Positions 8,769-17,793 of a stretch of DNA of 64,000 nt are shown here, in pieces; position 1 is the stretch's first letter; every line of letters starts with the position of its first letter. This stretch comes from Candidatus Zixiibacteriota bacterium. Its GTDB lineage: Bacteria > Zixibacteria > MSB-5A5 > WJJR01. Made by a program: the position numbers and the translations under genes. The stretch covers positions 480,206 through 544,205 of the forward strand of contig DASWIS010000008.1 of the NCBI GenBank assembly GCA_036397555.1, given 5' to 3'. The notes beneath the pieces are model-generated. The model was given only the letters and a program-made list of their open reading frames with translations, was not told where the DNA came from and ran no database searches.

Positions 8769-9991
8769 AGGTCCTGCACCACAACCGAGTCAACGAGTTG
8801 CTGACCATCGAGAAACCAAACGTGATTCCGTTTGCCCGACGCATGGTCGATTTGGGGACCGAGACGGCATTCGAGGTCTTGGCCAAGGCACGACAACTGG
8901 AAGCGCAGGGGCGAACGATTGTCCATCTGGAGATCGGCGAACCCGATTTTAATACGCCGGCGCACATTGTCGAGGCGGCCGTTTCCTCTTTGCGTTCCGG
9001 TGCAACGCATTACGGCCCGTCTGCCGGGTTGCCGGAGACGCGGGCTGCGATTGCGCGATATGTCGTCGAGACGCGTGGTGTCGATGTGAACGCCGACTGG
9101 GTCGTAGTCACTCCCGGGGCCAAGCCGATCATGTTTTTCACGATCCTCGCGCTGATCGACCCCGGCGACGAAGTCATCTATCCGAATCCCGGTTTTCCGA
9201 TTTACGAGTCGGTCGTTCGCTTCGTCGGCGGACGGCCGGTCCCCATTCGCCTCCGCGAAAGCAGAGACTTCGGGCTTGATGTTGACGAACTCTCATCGCT
9301 GGTAACAGAGCGAACCAAACTCATCATCATTAACTCTCCCCAGAACCCGACCGGCGGGGTCCTGGCGTCCGAAACACTGAGGGCCATCGCCCGGCTGGCG
9401 ATGGAACGCGACTGCTACATCCTCGCCGACGAAATCTATTCGCAGATCGTCTACGATGGAGCGTTCGAAAGCATCCTGCATGCCAATCCGGAAGTCCGCG
9501 ACCGCGTCATTTTGCTTGATGGAATGTCCAAGACCTTTGCCATGACCGGATGGCGACTCGGATGGGGTGTGATGCCACCCGAATTGGCACGGGCGGTCGC
9601 GCGGTTGCAAACCAACAGCAACTCGTGCACCGCGACCTTCTCACAGCAGGTCATTGAGCCGGCGTTGTTCGGTCCGCGCGATGACATTAAAGGCATGCTC
9701 AGTGAGTTCCATCGCCGCCGTGACACGATCATCGGTGCCCTCAACGCCATTCCGGGTATACGCTGCCGATGTCCCGCTGGCGCTTTCTATGTCTTTCCGA
9801 ACATCAGCGAACTGGGCCTCACGTCTCAGCAAGCGGCCACTCGCCTTTTGGATGAGGCGGGAGTGGCAACGCTCTCCGGGACTTCGTTTGGATCGTTCGG
9901 CGAAGGCTTCCTGCGGCTCTCGTATGCCAACTCCATGGAGAACATCATGGAGGGTGTCAACAGAATTGGGCGTTGGGCAAAGGGACTATAG
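8765..9991 (+). CDS. Pyridoxal-phosphate aminotransferase, class I/II (aspartate aminotransferase-like)
   Basis: Cytosolic fold-type I aminotransferase. Visible family marks are LGTETAFEVLAKARQLEAQG with HLEIGEPDFNTP near the N-terminus, INSPQNPTGG in the middle, LADEIYSQIVYDG, and the PLP-lysine motif MSKTFAMTGWRLGWG (lysine about 255). Later come SCTATFSQQ and GAFYVFPNI. These fit the AspC/DapL-like/alanine aminotransferase subgroup, and substrate cannot be settled by eye. Start is uncertain: the GTG at 8765 overlaps the previous stop (GTGA), which suggests coupling, but a GTG at 8822 gives MIPFARRMVDLGTETAFEV, closer to the usual family N-terminus. No strong ribosome binding site supports either. 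No terminator was seen after the stop. Confidence 0.9.
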   Translation: MKVLHHNRVNELLTIEKPNVIPFARRMVDLGTETAFEVLAKARQLEAQGRTIVHLEIGEPDFNTPAHIVEAAVSSLRSGATHYGPSAGLPETRAAIARYVVETRGVDVNADWVVVTPGAKPIMFFTILALIDPGDEVIYPNPGFPIYESVVRFVGGRPVPIRLRESRDFGLDVDELSSLVTERTKLIIINSPQNPTGGVLASETLRAIARLAMERDCYILADEIYSQIVYDGAFESILHANPEVRDRVILLDGMSKTFAMTGWRLGWGVMPPELARAVARLQTNSNSCTATFSQQVIEPALFGPRDDIKGMLSEFHRRRDTIIGALNAIPGIRCRCPAGAFYVFPNISELGLTSQQAATRLLDEAGVATLSGTSFGSFGEGFLRLSYANSMENIMEGVNRIGRWAKGL

Positions 9992-10520
9992 CATAAGCTA
10001 TTGGCGCCCCTACGCTTAATGAAGCACCAGCTCCAGCCCGGTGCATTCCGACTCCTTCCGGCTCTTGTGTCCGCCTAAGCCGCATTCTCCCAGCACCTTC
10101 CGGCGATGGTCCAATCGGACAAGCCGAACGGCTCGAAATAGCAAGTTTACCCTTGACACACATATAGATCGACGGAAATTGGGCTTAGGGAGGTGATCGT
10201 CGCCTTGTGGCGGCCGATCACCTGTGTTGGGGGGACCAGTCGGGGGCAAACCGCAACGGATTATACCCCGAGCGCGATGGATCGCGGCAAACCCACCTGA
10301 GTCCCACAATCTGAAGGTACCAAGGGTCGGCTGTAGGCACTGCCGACCGGAGGCAGTATTGCGATGCGAGCGCTCGCGCAAACGGAGCAGTGGCTGGCGC
10401 GCATAACGCTGGCACTCTCCCCCGATGTCGTGTGCGGGGGTCATACACGGGCTGGTCGGCTATTGAACATTGCAAACCTGACGATATGACAAACAGGATC
10501 AAGTCATAAGGAGGGGGACA
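9992..10520. other. 529-base non-coding block rich in inverted repeats; possible leader or structured RNA
   Basis: No reading frame here looks like a protein. Seen directly: a TTGACA at 10153-10158 without a good -10 at normal spacing; an inverted repeat AGGTGATCG/CGATCACCT (10191-10199 and 10215-10223) with an inner CGCC/GGCG extension; CGCGA/TCGCG around 10273-10286; GGTCGGC/GCCGACC (10325-10331, 10342-10348); the palindrome GCGAGCGCTCGC (10366-10377); and CCCCCG/CGGGGG (10419-10424, 10435-10440). The series lies on the upstream side of the TonB receptor, ending about 80 bases before its start. I could not fit it to a cobalamin, c-di-GMP, RNase P, 6S, tmRNA or SRP consensus. It may be a long structured 5' leader, a small RNA gene, or GC-rich spacer. 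Confidence 0.4.
10508..10517 (+). promoter_or_regulatory. Strong ribosome binding site fixing a TTG start
   Basis: AAGGAGGGGG lies a few bases before the TTG at 10521. No in-frame ATG or GTG precedes the signal peptide, so this site decides the start of the TonB-dependent receptor. Confidence 0.8.
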
Positions 10521-13500
10521 TTGGCTAAACTGCACAAATCCATCTGGCTAGCGGCCGCGCTGGTCGTCTTCTGCGCCGAGTCCGCGTGGGCCGTCAATGT
10601 CGGCAAAATCTCCGGCACAGTCACCGATGAGACCAGCGGCGAGCCGATCATCGGCGCGGCGGTCGCGATCGTCGGCACGCCGATCGGTTCGCTGACCGAC
10701 GTCGACGGACGCTTCATCATCCTGAATGTACCGGTCGGCACGTACACGCTGAGGGCGTCGCTGGTCGGCTACACATCGGTCGAGTACGCGAACGTGAGCG
10801 TCTCAGTCGACCTGACGACCTACCAGAATTTCTCTCTGAAAGAGCAGGCGGTCGAACTCGGGGCCGTTACGGTGACGGTCGAGCGCCCGCTGGTGCACCG
10901 TGACCGCACATCGTCGATCCGATTAATTGACGAGGAGATGATCCAAAACCTACCGACACGCGGATATCAGGACGTTGTCGGGCTGCAGGCCGGGTCTGTG
11001 CGGTTCGCCGACAACGTGAGTGTCAATGCCGGGCGCGGTGCCAGCGAGAATACGACCACCGGCAGCGTTTACGTCCGCGGCGGGCGCGCCTCGGAAGTCG
11101 CCTATTATGTGGACGGTTTCTCCCAGCAAGACCCGCTGACCGGGCTATCGACCACCCAGATCAACAACAATTCGATCAAAGAAATCTCAGTCGTGACCGG
11201 CGGATTTAACGCCGAGTACGGCCTGATCATGTCCGGCGCCGTCAATGTCACCACCAAGGAAGGCGGCGACGCCTACCACGGCACGGTGGAGGCGGTGACC
11301 GACAACTTCCACGGCGACAACTTCGACTACAACGTGTACTCCGGCGTTCTCAGCGGTCCGATCATCCGCGAGAATAACCAGCTCACGTTCTATGTCGCCG
11401 GTGAACGCCGCTGGGCGCGCGACCGCGATCCACGGGCACGTACCCACGAGGTCTTGCCGACCAATCAGCTTCTCAACAACTACTCGGGACTGTGGAACTG
11501 GCAGGCGAAGACCGCCTGGCGGCCGAATTCCGATGTTGTCGTCCGCCTCGGGTCCAACGGGTCCGTGGAAAAGTGGCGGGCATACTACCACGAGTACCTG
11601 TTCAATGTCGAGCACATGCCCCGGTATGACGATCGCAATTTCTCGTTCTTCGGGGAGATCACGCACACGTTGAATCCGAAGACGTTCTACACCGCGAAAG
11701 CGAACTGGTTTTCGACTGAGCGCACGAACGGCGACGGCGTTTATTTTGACGATTTGTGGGCCTATGGACGTCCCAGCGGCAACCCGCGCAATGACGACGA
11801 GGACCTCTACCGCGCCTGGGACGACATGAATCTCAACGCCGACAGTCTCGAAAACCACGTCATCTACCGCGAAGTGACCGAGACGGTCACCGAGATGCGC
11901 GAAGTTGAGCTGCCCGATGGCACGATGGATTCCATCTCGTTCGTTGTCTCCGGCGACGAATCGCATGTGTGGGACGGTTTCATCCACCGCCAGTCTTCCT
12001 ATATCGGCGGAGATATTGATCTGGTCAGCCAGATCCATCCCAACCACGAACTCAAGCTGGGCGCGGAAGTCCAGCGGCACACGCTGCGCCGCTATGAGCA
12101 TTATTTCCCGACTCAGATTTACCTCGGCGTCAACGGCGGTTTTGACGATGCCAATTTCTATGGCTACAACGAGCTCGGCGAGGAAGGCGATCCGGGCGGG
12201 CTCAATGATGCCAAGCGCCCGATCAACCTGGCGGGATACTTTCAGGACAAGTTTGAATGGGAAGGGATGGTTCTCAACGCCGGGCTCCGTCTCGACTACT
12301 TCGATTATCGCACGGAGCGCCTGCGTGATCCGGAAAGGCCGCTCGATCCCGACGGTTTCCTCGATCCGGAGATCACGCCCGACCCCACTGAAGACCAATT
12401 GTTGGAGGCCCAGCGCCTGACCGAAAGCGACTTGACGACATCCGAATCGGTCGCGCGGGTATCGCCCCGGCTCGGGGTTGCGTTCCCGATCTCCGATGGT
12501 TCGGTCCTGCACTTCTCATATGGGAAGTTCTTCCAGCGCCCGGACCTTGAAAATCTGTACGTGAACTACGACTACCTCGAGTACAAGATTCGCACCGGCG
12601 GCTATTTCGTGGCGTTCGGCAACCCGAACCTCGAGCCCGAAGAAACGACCGCCTACGAGTTCGGCTGGCGCCGGCAGATGAACGATTACACGGCGGTCGA
12701 TGTCACCGCATTCTACAAAGACATCAAAAACCTCACCGAGGTCATCAACCAGCCGACCGAGCCCAACAGCTTCGCCACCTACCGCAACCGCGACTTCGGG
12801 ACGGTCAAAGGACTGGAATTGCAGTTGGATATGCGCCGGATCCACGGTGTTTCCGGCCAGGTGAACTACACGCTGTCATTTGCCGAGGGAACCGGCTCAT
12901 TCGCCAACACGAAGCGGAATATCGCCTGGACCGCCGACGAGGCGCCCACACAAGTCAGTCTGCTGGACTTCGACCAGCGGCATAATGTATCGGGCGTGAT
13001 CGACATTCGCGCCGGCGCTCAGGAAGGCCCGAAGATCGGCGACATGTTTCCGCTGGAACGCGCCGGTGTCAACTTCGTGTTCACGGCCGGCTCGGGATTC
13101 CCGTACACACCGACGACCGTATACAACGAGGTCACACTCGGCGCCGTGTCTCCCGATGCCGACGGTCAGATCAACTCCGGTCGCACACCCTGGCTGGTTC
13201 GCTTCGACATGAAGGCCAATAAAGAGTTCGTCGTCGGACGCGGATTCAACCTCGACATCTACTTCTGGGTGATCAACATCTTCGACCGCGACAATGTTGT
13301 CGATGTCTACGAGTCGACCGGTGAGGCCGATCGCACCGGCTGGCTGGACACGCCGTCGGGACGGGAATTCGCCGATGCCCACGCCGAGGGCGACGACGCA
13401 TCGTTCATCGGCAGCAGCACGACGCCATTGAGCGGTGAGCAGAAGTATGAGGTCCGGCAGCTTGATCCGCGCAACTATGATACCCCGCGACAGATTCGAT

Positions 13501-13523
13501 TCGGGGCGCGTTGGACATTCTAA
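10521..13523 (+). CDS. TonB-dependent outer-membrane receptor with N-terminal carboxypeptidase-regulatory-like domain
   Basis: Outer-membrane barrel expected to take up a ligand using energy from the TonB system; ligand unknown. The 1000-residue product starts at a TTG behind a very strong ribosome binding site. It has a signal peptide ending near SAWA (about 25), then a beta-sandwich domain (KISGTVTDETSGEPIIGAAV to about 105) of the CarboxypepD_reg type seen in SusC-like and related FCB receptors. The plug domain has YVRGGRASEVAYYVDGF and a typical SGAVNVTTKEGG end. The rest is a long barrel with many aromatic alternating strands, ending in aromatic IRFGARWTF. It leads a three-gene surface cassette; the gap to the next gene is 63 bases. 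The block of inverted repeats upstream may hold its regulation. No TonB box was confidently located. Confidence 0.9.
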   Translation: MAKLHKSIWLAAALVVFCAESAWAVNVGKISGTVTDETSGEPIIGAAVAIVGTPIGSLTDVDGRFIILNVPVGTYTLRASLVGYTSVEYANVSVSVDLTTYQNFSLKEQAVELGAVTVTVERPLVHRDRTSSIRLIDEEMIQNLPTRGYQDVVGLQAGSVRFADNVSVNAGRGASENTTTGSVYVRGGRASEVAYYVDGFSQQDPLTGLSTTQINNNSIKEISVVTGGFNAEYGLIMSGAVNVTTKEGGDAYHGTVEAVTDNFHGDNFDYNVYSGVLSGPIIRENNQLTFYVAGERRWARDRDPRARTHEVLPTNQLLNNYSGLWNWQAKTAWRPNSDVVVRLGSNGSVEKWRAYYHEYLFNVEHMPRYDDRNFSFFGEITHTLNPKTFYTAKANWFSTERTNGDGVYFDDLWAYGRPSGNPRNDDEDLYRAWDDMNLNADSLENHVIYREVTETVTEMREVELPDGTMDSISFVVSGDESHVWDGFIHRQSSYIGGDIDLVSQIHPNHELKLGAEVQRHTLRRYEHYFPTQIYLGVNGGFDDANFYGYNELGEEGDPGGLNDAKRPINLAGYFQDKFEWEGMVLNAGLRLDYFDYRTERLRDPERPLDPDGFLDPEITPDPTEDQLLEAQRLTESDLTTSESVARVSPRLGVAFPISDGSVLHFSYGKFFQRPDLENLYVNYDYLEYKIRTGGYFVAFGNPNLEPEETTAYEFGWRRQMNDYTAVDVTAFYKDIKNLTEVINQPTEPNSFATYRNRDFGTVKGLELQLDMRRIHGVSGQVNYTLSFAEGTGSFANTKRNIAWTADEAPTQVSLLDFDQRHNVSGVIDIRAGAQEGPKIGDMFPLERAGVNFVFTAGSGFPYTPTTVYNEVTLGAVSPDADGQINSGRTPWLVRFDMKANKEFVVGRGFNLDIYFWVINIFDRDNVVDVYESTGEADRTGWLDTPSGREFADAHAEGDDASFIGSSTTPLSGEQKYEVRQLDPRNYDTPRQIRFGARWTF

Positions 13524-13586
13524 CGAGCAGATTGCCCCGTCCGTCGGGGCCCGTGACTTATGGATGATCGATCAAGGAGGACAGGG

Positions 13587-16500
13587 ATGAAACGCTGGAT
13601 ACAGGCGGGCACGGCGTTCCTCGTGGCGCTACTCGCCGTCGATGCGGTCATGGCGGCGGTCCCCATGCGCCATCAGCCCTCGCGCGCGGAAATTGCCATC
13701 ATCGACGGCACCACGACGTTTGACGCAAACAACCTCGAGATGTTCGTGACCAATGTCGGCAACTTCGCCTACGACCGCTCGGCCTCGCGCGGACGGAATG
13801 ACGGTCTGTACTTCCCGAAGGGAACCTCGCAGACCGCCATTTTCGCCGGCGGCATCTGGCTGGGAGGGAAGATCAACAACGTGATCCAACTGTCGGCAGC
13901 CGAATTCTCAGACGACTTTACTCCGGGCCCGATGCTCGACGGCACCTATCAGCCCGATCGCGGCAGTTTCCGCGTCTACAAAATCAAAAAGGGAGATACC
14001 CGCGAGAGCAATCCGCACTATCGGGACTGGCCCTTTGCCGATGGCGCGCCGTTTGTGAAAGATGCAAACGGTGACCCGGTGTACGATGACGAGGAATACA
14101 TGATCCCGCTGTTGCTGGGCGATCAGGCGCTGTGGTGCGTCTTCAACGATGCCGATTTCGCCGATCACGCCTCCGATGTCGGCCTGGGGTCCACGCGGCC
14201 GCTGGGCTTGGAAGTACAGCTTTACGTGTTCGGCTACGCACGCTCCGGCGCGTTGGGCAATACGATCTTTATGCGCTACAACATCATCAACAAGGGCGAT
14301 GCGACCATCGACAGCATGTTCGTTTCGCTGTGGGCCGATCCCGACTTAGGCGGCGCCAGCGATGACTTTGTCGGATGCGACACCCTGCGCTCGCTGGGCT
14401 TCTGCTGGAACGCCACAAACGCCGACCAGGTCTACGGATCAATGTGTCCCGCGGTCGGCTACGACTTCTTCCAGGGACCGATCGTTCCGCTTGAAGAGGG
14501 TGAAATCGACTCGGCGTGGGTGTCGAGCAAGGGCATGTACATCCAGGGGTACAAGAATCTGCCGATGACGTCGTTTAACAAGTACATCAACGGGACCGAC
14601 CCGAACAATAACATCGAGGCCTTCAACTACATGCGCGGTCTCAGCCGTGAAGGAGACATTCAGATCGATCCGTTCACCGGCCAGCCGACGAAATTCGTTT
14701 TGACCGGTGACCCCAACGCGGGCACCGGCTGGCTCGATGAAAACGAGAGCGACCGCCGTTATATGATGAGTTCGGGGCCGTTCACGATGGCTCCCAACGA
14801 CTCGCAGGAAGTGGTCGCCGCCGTCCTGGTCGGACAGGGAACCAACAATCGTGAGTCAGTCGATGTCCTCAAGCGTCTCGACGATATCGCTCAGTCGGTT
14901 TTCGACGCCAATTTTGACATCCCCGGTCCGCCGCCGCCGCCGCAGGTGTGGGCGGTGCCCTATGACGGCGCCATCCAGCTTCTCTGGGGAACGCAGTCCG
15001 ATGGAGACGTGCAGGAAGCGCTCGGACCGCCCGATGACGAAGGCAATCAGGAAGTCATTCAGCGATTCGTCTTCGAGGGATACAACGTTTACCAGGGTCA
15101 GTCCGGTTCCGGCCCCTGGACCCTGATCAGCACATTTGATGAAGAGAATGGCGTCGAACGCATCTACTTCGATGTCGACAATCCCGCTGGGAAGGAACGC
15201 ATTGTTACGCAGCGGGGCTCCGACGCCGGTGTTGCTCATGATTTGTGGATTACACAAGACCGTGTCAACAGCCGCGCGATCATCAACAATCGTCCCTACT
15301 GGTTCGCCGTCACCGCGTACAACTTCGACGCACTCAATCAATCCGACTTTGTGGTCGGCGGAAATACATTCGGCATCATTGCTGAATCATTCGAAAACCT
15401 GATCAGCTCCCAGTCGGTCGAGGTGACGCCGGCTTCGTATACGGGCATACTGGCGGACACCGCCGAACACATTGAGGGTATCAGCGGCGGCACGGTCTTA
15501 GTCGACGTCGCCAGCCCGGGAATGGTCACCGGACATACCTACCATGTGACGTTTAACGAAGACGCTTCATGGAATCTTGTCAATACGACGACGCAAATGA
15601 CGGAGTTGGAGGATCAGCAGGGCGCGATCGCGTCGCAAATCGTCGATGGATTCGTCGTCCGGGTGCTGGGACCTGCTGCAGGCGTCAGCGCCATCGTTGA
15701 AGTCGCCAACGGCGGCGGTCCGGTCGATCCGCCGGACAACGTCATGTATAGCCTTAACTCCACCGGAGACTGGTACGTATCGTCGGATCAAGCGAACAAT
15801 TTTGGCAGACTAAACTGGCAAGGGCTGATTGGGATCAGCGATTGGGAGTTTCGTTTTACGGAAGAGGGGTCCGAGTACTACGACTTCAATACCGACACCA
15901 AGTGGGGGAATCGTACCCCATTTGAGGTCTGGAATATCGGCGTCGGAACACCCGACGACCCTTCCGACGATCGCCAACTGCAGTTTGCGGTCATCGACGA
16001 CGATGAGTCGGGCGGCTGGTCGATGGGTGACCGTATCTACGTGATTGAACTGGACTATTTCGAGCCGCTCCCGGATGACTTCGATTTCGGCGGGAACTTC
16101 CCCGACCAGTTCCACATCGGACGCATCGTGTTCAATGACAATTCGGGCAACGGTCCGCCGCCGACCGGAACGATTGCGCGCTTCTCGACGCACAAGCCCA
16201 ATGCCATGGGTGACATCTTCGAGTTTACGACAGTGCTGACCGATATGAACGACGGCACCGTGATCGCCAACACGGTCGAAAACGTGCATCCGGTCCCGAA
16301 TCCGTACTACAACACGCACGCGCTCGAGGTCGACCAGTTCAATCGTTTCATCAAGTTCATCAATCTGCCGCCGACCGAGGTGACGATCCGCATTTTCAAT
16401 CTCGCCGGCGATTTGGTCAAAACCATCCAGCGCACCGATCCGACGCAGGCCGAAGCGCGCTGGGACAATATCACCAACGAGGCGGGCGTCCCGATCGCCT

Positions 16501-16598
16501 CGGGACTGTACATCTATCACATCACGGCCGAGGGACTGGGCAGCAAAGTCGGCAAGATGGCGATTTTCACCGAAGTGGAGCAGCTCGACAACTTCTGA
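13587..16598 (+). CDS. Large secreted protein with FlgD-like/type IX-like C-terminal domain
   Basis: The 1003-residue product begins at an ATG with AAGGAGG (13574-13580) ahead and has a signal peptide (MKRWIQAG, then a hydrophobic core to about AVMAA). The body is rich in Asp, Gly, Tyr and Asn and lacks membrane segments. A fibronectin-III-like stretch lies around residues 450-600 (PPPPPQVWAVPYDGAIQLLW, then YNVYQGQSGSGPW and RPYWFAVTAYN). The last 90 residues (VHPVPNPYYN, IRIFNLAGDLVKTI, ASGLYIYHITAEG, KVGKMAIF) match the FlgD-Ig-like domain used as a C-terminal sorting signal on surface proteins in many FCB bacteria. I infer export to or beyond the outer membrane. It sits between a TonB receptor and a PorV-like protein. 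The enzymatic role, if any, is unknown. Confidence 0.8.
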   Translation: MKRWIQAGTAFLVALLAVDAVMAAVPMRHQPSRAEIAIIDGTTTFDANNLEMFVTNVGNFAYDRSASRGRNDGLYFPKGTSQTAIFAGGIWLGGKINNVIQLSAAEFSDDFTPGPMLDGTYQPDRGSFRVYKIKKGDTRESNPHYRDWPFADGAPFVKDANGDPVYDDEEYMIPLLLGDQALWCVFNDADFADHASDVGLGSTRPLGLEVQLYVFGYARSGALGNTIFMRYNIINKGDATIDSMFVSLWADPDLGGASDDFVGCDTLRSLGFCWNATNADQVYGSMCPAVGYDFFQGPIVPLEEGEIDSAWVSSKGMYIQGYKNLPMTSFNKYINGTDPNNNIEAFNYMRGLSREGDIQIDPFTGQPTKFVLTGDPNAGTGWLDENESDRRYMMSSGPFTMAPNDSQEVVAAVLVGQGTNNRESVDVLKRLDDIAQSVFDANFDIPGPPPPPQVWAVPYDGAIQLLWGTQSDGDVQEALGPPDDEGNQEVIQRFVFEGYNVYQGQSGSGPWTLISTFDEENGVERIYFDVDNPAGKERIVTQRGSDAGVAHDLWITQDRVNSRAIINNRPYWFAVTAYNFDALNQSDFVVGGNTFGIIAESFENLISSQSVEVTPASYTGILADTAEHIEGISGGTVLVDVASPGMVTGHTYHVTFNEDASWNLVNTTTQMTELEDQQGAIASQIVDGFVVRVLGPAAGVSAIVEVANGGGPVDPPDNVMYSLNSTGDWYVSSDQANNFGRLNWQGLIGISDWEFRFTEEGSEYYDFNTDTKWGNRTPFEVWNIGVGTPDDPSDDRQLQFAVIDDDESGGWSMGDRIYVIELDYFEPLPDDFDFGGNFPDQFHIGRIVFNDNSGNGPPPTGTIARFSTHKPNAMGDIFEFTTVLTDMNDGTVIANTVENVHPVPNPYYNTHALEVDQFNRFIKFINLPPTEVTIRIFNLAGDLVKTIQRTDPTQAEARWDNITNEAGVPIASGLYIYHITAEGLGSKVGKMAIFTEVEQLDNF

Positions 16599-16648
16599 TC
16601 GGAATCGAGTGGTTCCGCCGCGGGCGGAACGTCACAATGGAGGCAGGG

Positions 16649-17662
16649 ATGAGATTCACTCGAATGTTGACAATCGGAGCGGTCGTGCTGCTGTTGCCGG
16701 CGGTCGTCCGCGCGGGTGATGATTTGAAGATCGGTACCGCCGGCGCGCAGGAACTCCGCATCCCGGTCGGCGCGCGCGGGGCCGCCATGGGCGGCTCGGG
16801 CGTGGCCTTTGCCACCGGCATCGATGCACTCTTCTGGAATCCGGCGGGCGCGGCGACCATTCAGGGCGTCGATGTCATGTTCTCGCGGCGCGAGTACATC
16901 GCCGATATCGATGTCGATTACATCGTCGCCGCCTCGACGATCGGCGACATGGGGGTGTTCGGCATCACGGCGAAGATTCTCTCGATGGGCGATGAGTTGA
17001 TCACGACCTTCGAGGCGCCCAACGGCGATGGAACGACCTTCGGCTCATCGTTCTCGATCATCGGTTTATCGTGGTCACGGACGATGACAGACCGCGTGGC
17101 GGTCGGGCTCAGCGGTAATGTCGTCTACGAGAAGATCGCCGAGCAGGCGGCCACCGGTGTGGCGTTTGACGCCGGTGTCCAATACAATCCCGGCTGGAAC
17201 AACCTGACATTCGGCGCGGTCATCAAAAATCTCGGCCCCAAAATGCGATTCGACGGCAAGGGTTTCGACGAGGACGCGGGAACGTCCGATGATCCCAGCG
17301 GACGCGATCATGTCGCGCGCACACGGTCCTCGAGCTTCGAGCTGCCCTCGTATGTCCAGCTCGGTATGGCATACAAGGCGATGGAACAGAACAACTCGGT
17401 CGTCAATCTCACCGGCGCATTCCAATCGAACAACTTCTCCGAAGACGAATTCCGGGCCGGTGGCGAGTACGCCTACAACGATGCATTCTTTGTGCGCGCC
17501 GGGTATACCGAGTCCAACCAGAGTCAGTATTTGTATGGATTCTCGGCCGGTGCGGGTGTCCAGTTTGAATTGGGAGACACGCAGCTTCAGGTCGACTATG
17601 CCTGGGGCGAAAGTGAGTTCTTCGACAACAATCAGACGTTCTCACTGACAGTCAATTTCTAA
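16649..17662 (+). CDS. PorV/PorQ-like outer-membrane barrel protein
   Basis: The 337-residue product has a signal peptide (MRFTRMLTIGAVVLLLPAVVRAG) and the opening typical of the PorV/PorQ (UPF0164) family: IGTAGAQELRIPVGARGAAMGG, then FWNPAGAATI. The rest alternates polar and aromatic residues as in a beta barrel and ends in an aromatic FSLTVNF. In type IX secretion PorV shuttles cargo carrying C-terminal sorting domains; here the preceding gene encodes a protein with such a domain, which fits a cargo/partner relation by inference. The start at 16649 has TGGAGG at 16638-16643; the ATG at 16637 overlaps that site and is less likely. A strong terminator follows at 17690. It could instead be a long-chain hydrophobic-compound (FadL-like) porin relative. 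Confidence 0.82.
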   Translation: MRFTRMLTIGAVVLLLPAVVRAGDDLKIGTAGAQELRIPVGARGAAMGGSGVAFATGIDALFWNPAGAATIQGVDVMFSRREYIADIDVDYIVAASTIGDMGVFGITAKILSMGDELITTFEAPNGDGTTFGSSFSIIGLSWSRTMTDRVAVGLSGNVVYEKIAEQAATGVAFDAGVQYNPGWNNLTFGAVIKNLGPKMRFDGKGFDEDAGTSDDPSGRDHVARTRSSSFELPSYVQLGMAYKAMEQNNSVVNLTGAFQSNNFSEDEFRAGGEYAYNDAFFVRAGYTESNQSQYLYGFSAGAGVQFELGDTQLQVDYAWGESEFFDNNQTFSLTVNF

Positions 17663-17689
17663 GACATTCTGTCAGTCTGAGTCTTCTGA

Positions 17690-17722
17690 CCGGCCCCGGA
17701 AACATTCGGGGCCGGTTTCTTG
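17690..17722 (+). terminator. Rho-independent terminator closing the surface cassette
   Basis: Perfect 9-base-pair stem CCGGCCCCG/CGGGGCCGG (17690-17698 and 17707-17715), loop of 8, followed by TTTCTTGT. It lies 27 bases after the PorV-like gene and before the amidase gene, which should therefore have its own promoter in the following 70 bases. Confidence 0.88.
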
Positions 17723-17793
17723 TGGATTGTCGAAGCGATTCGTACGATTCATGTTGTAGCGGCGTATAACCAGCGCACCGGTCAAGCCCTGTG

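Noticed and set aside
10030..10140. SRP-RNA-like GGAA hairpins on the minus strand
   Set aside because: Two GCCGGAAGG loops occur, but the invariant AGCAG/ACAGG internal-loop segments are missing.
10230..10330. c-di-GMP riboswitch-like GGGGGCAAACC
   Set aside because: The short match is not accompanied by the conserved partner segments (GGGACGCAAAGCC, GGGTTACCG).
10016..10535. Two minus-strand and one plus-strand small frames in the receptor leader
   Set aside because: No ribosome binding site, skewed composition, and they run through the inverted repeats.
11187..12512. 441-residue minus-strand open frame
   Set aside because: Lies wholly within the TonB receptor gene in antisense; composition (Val/Arg/Asp/Gly-rich) is typical of a shadow frame.
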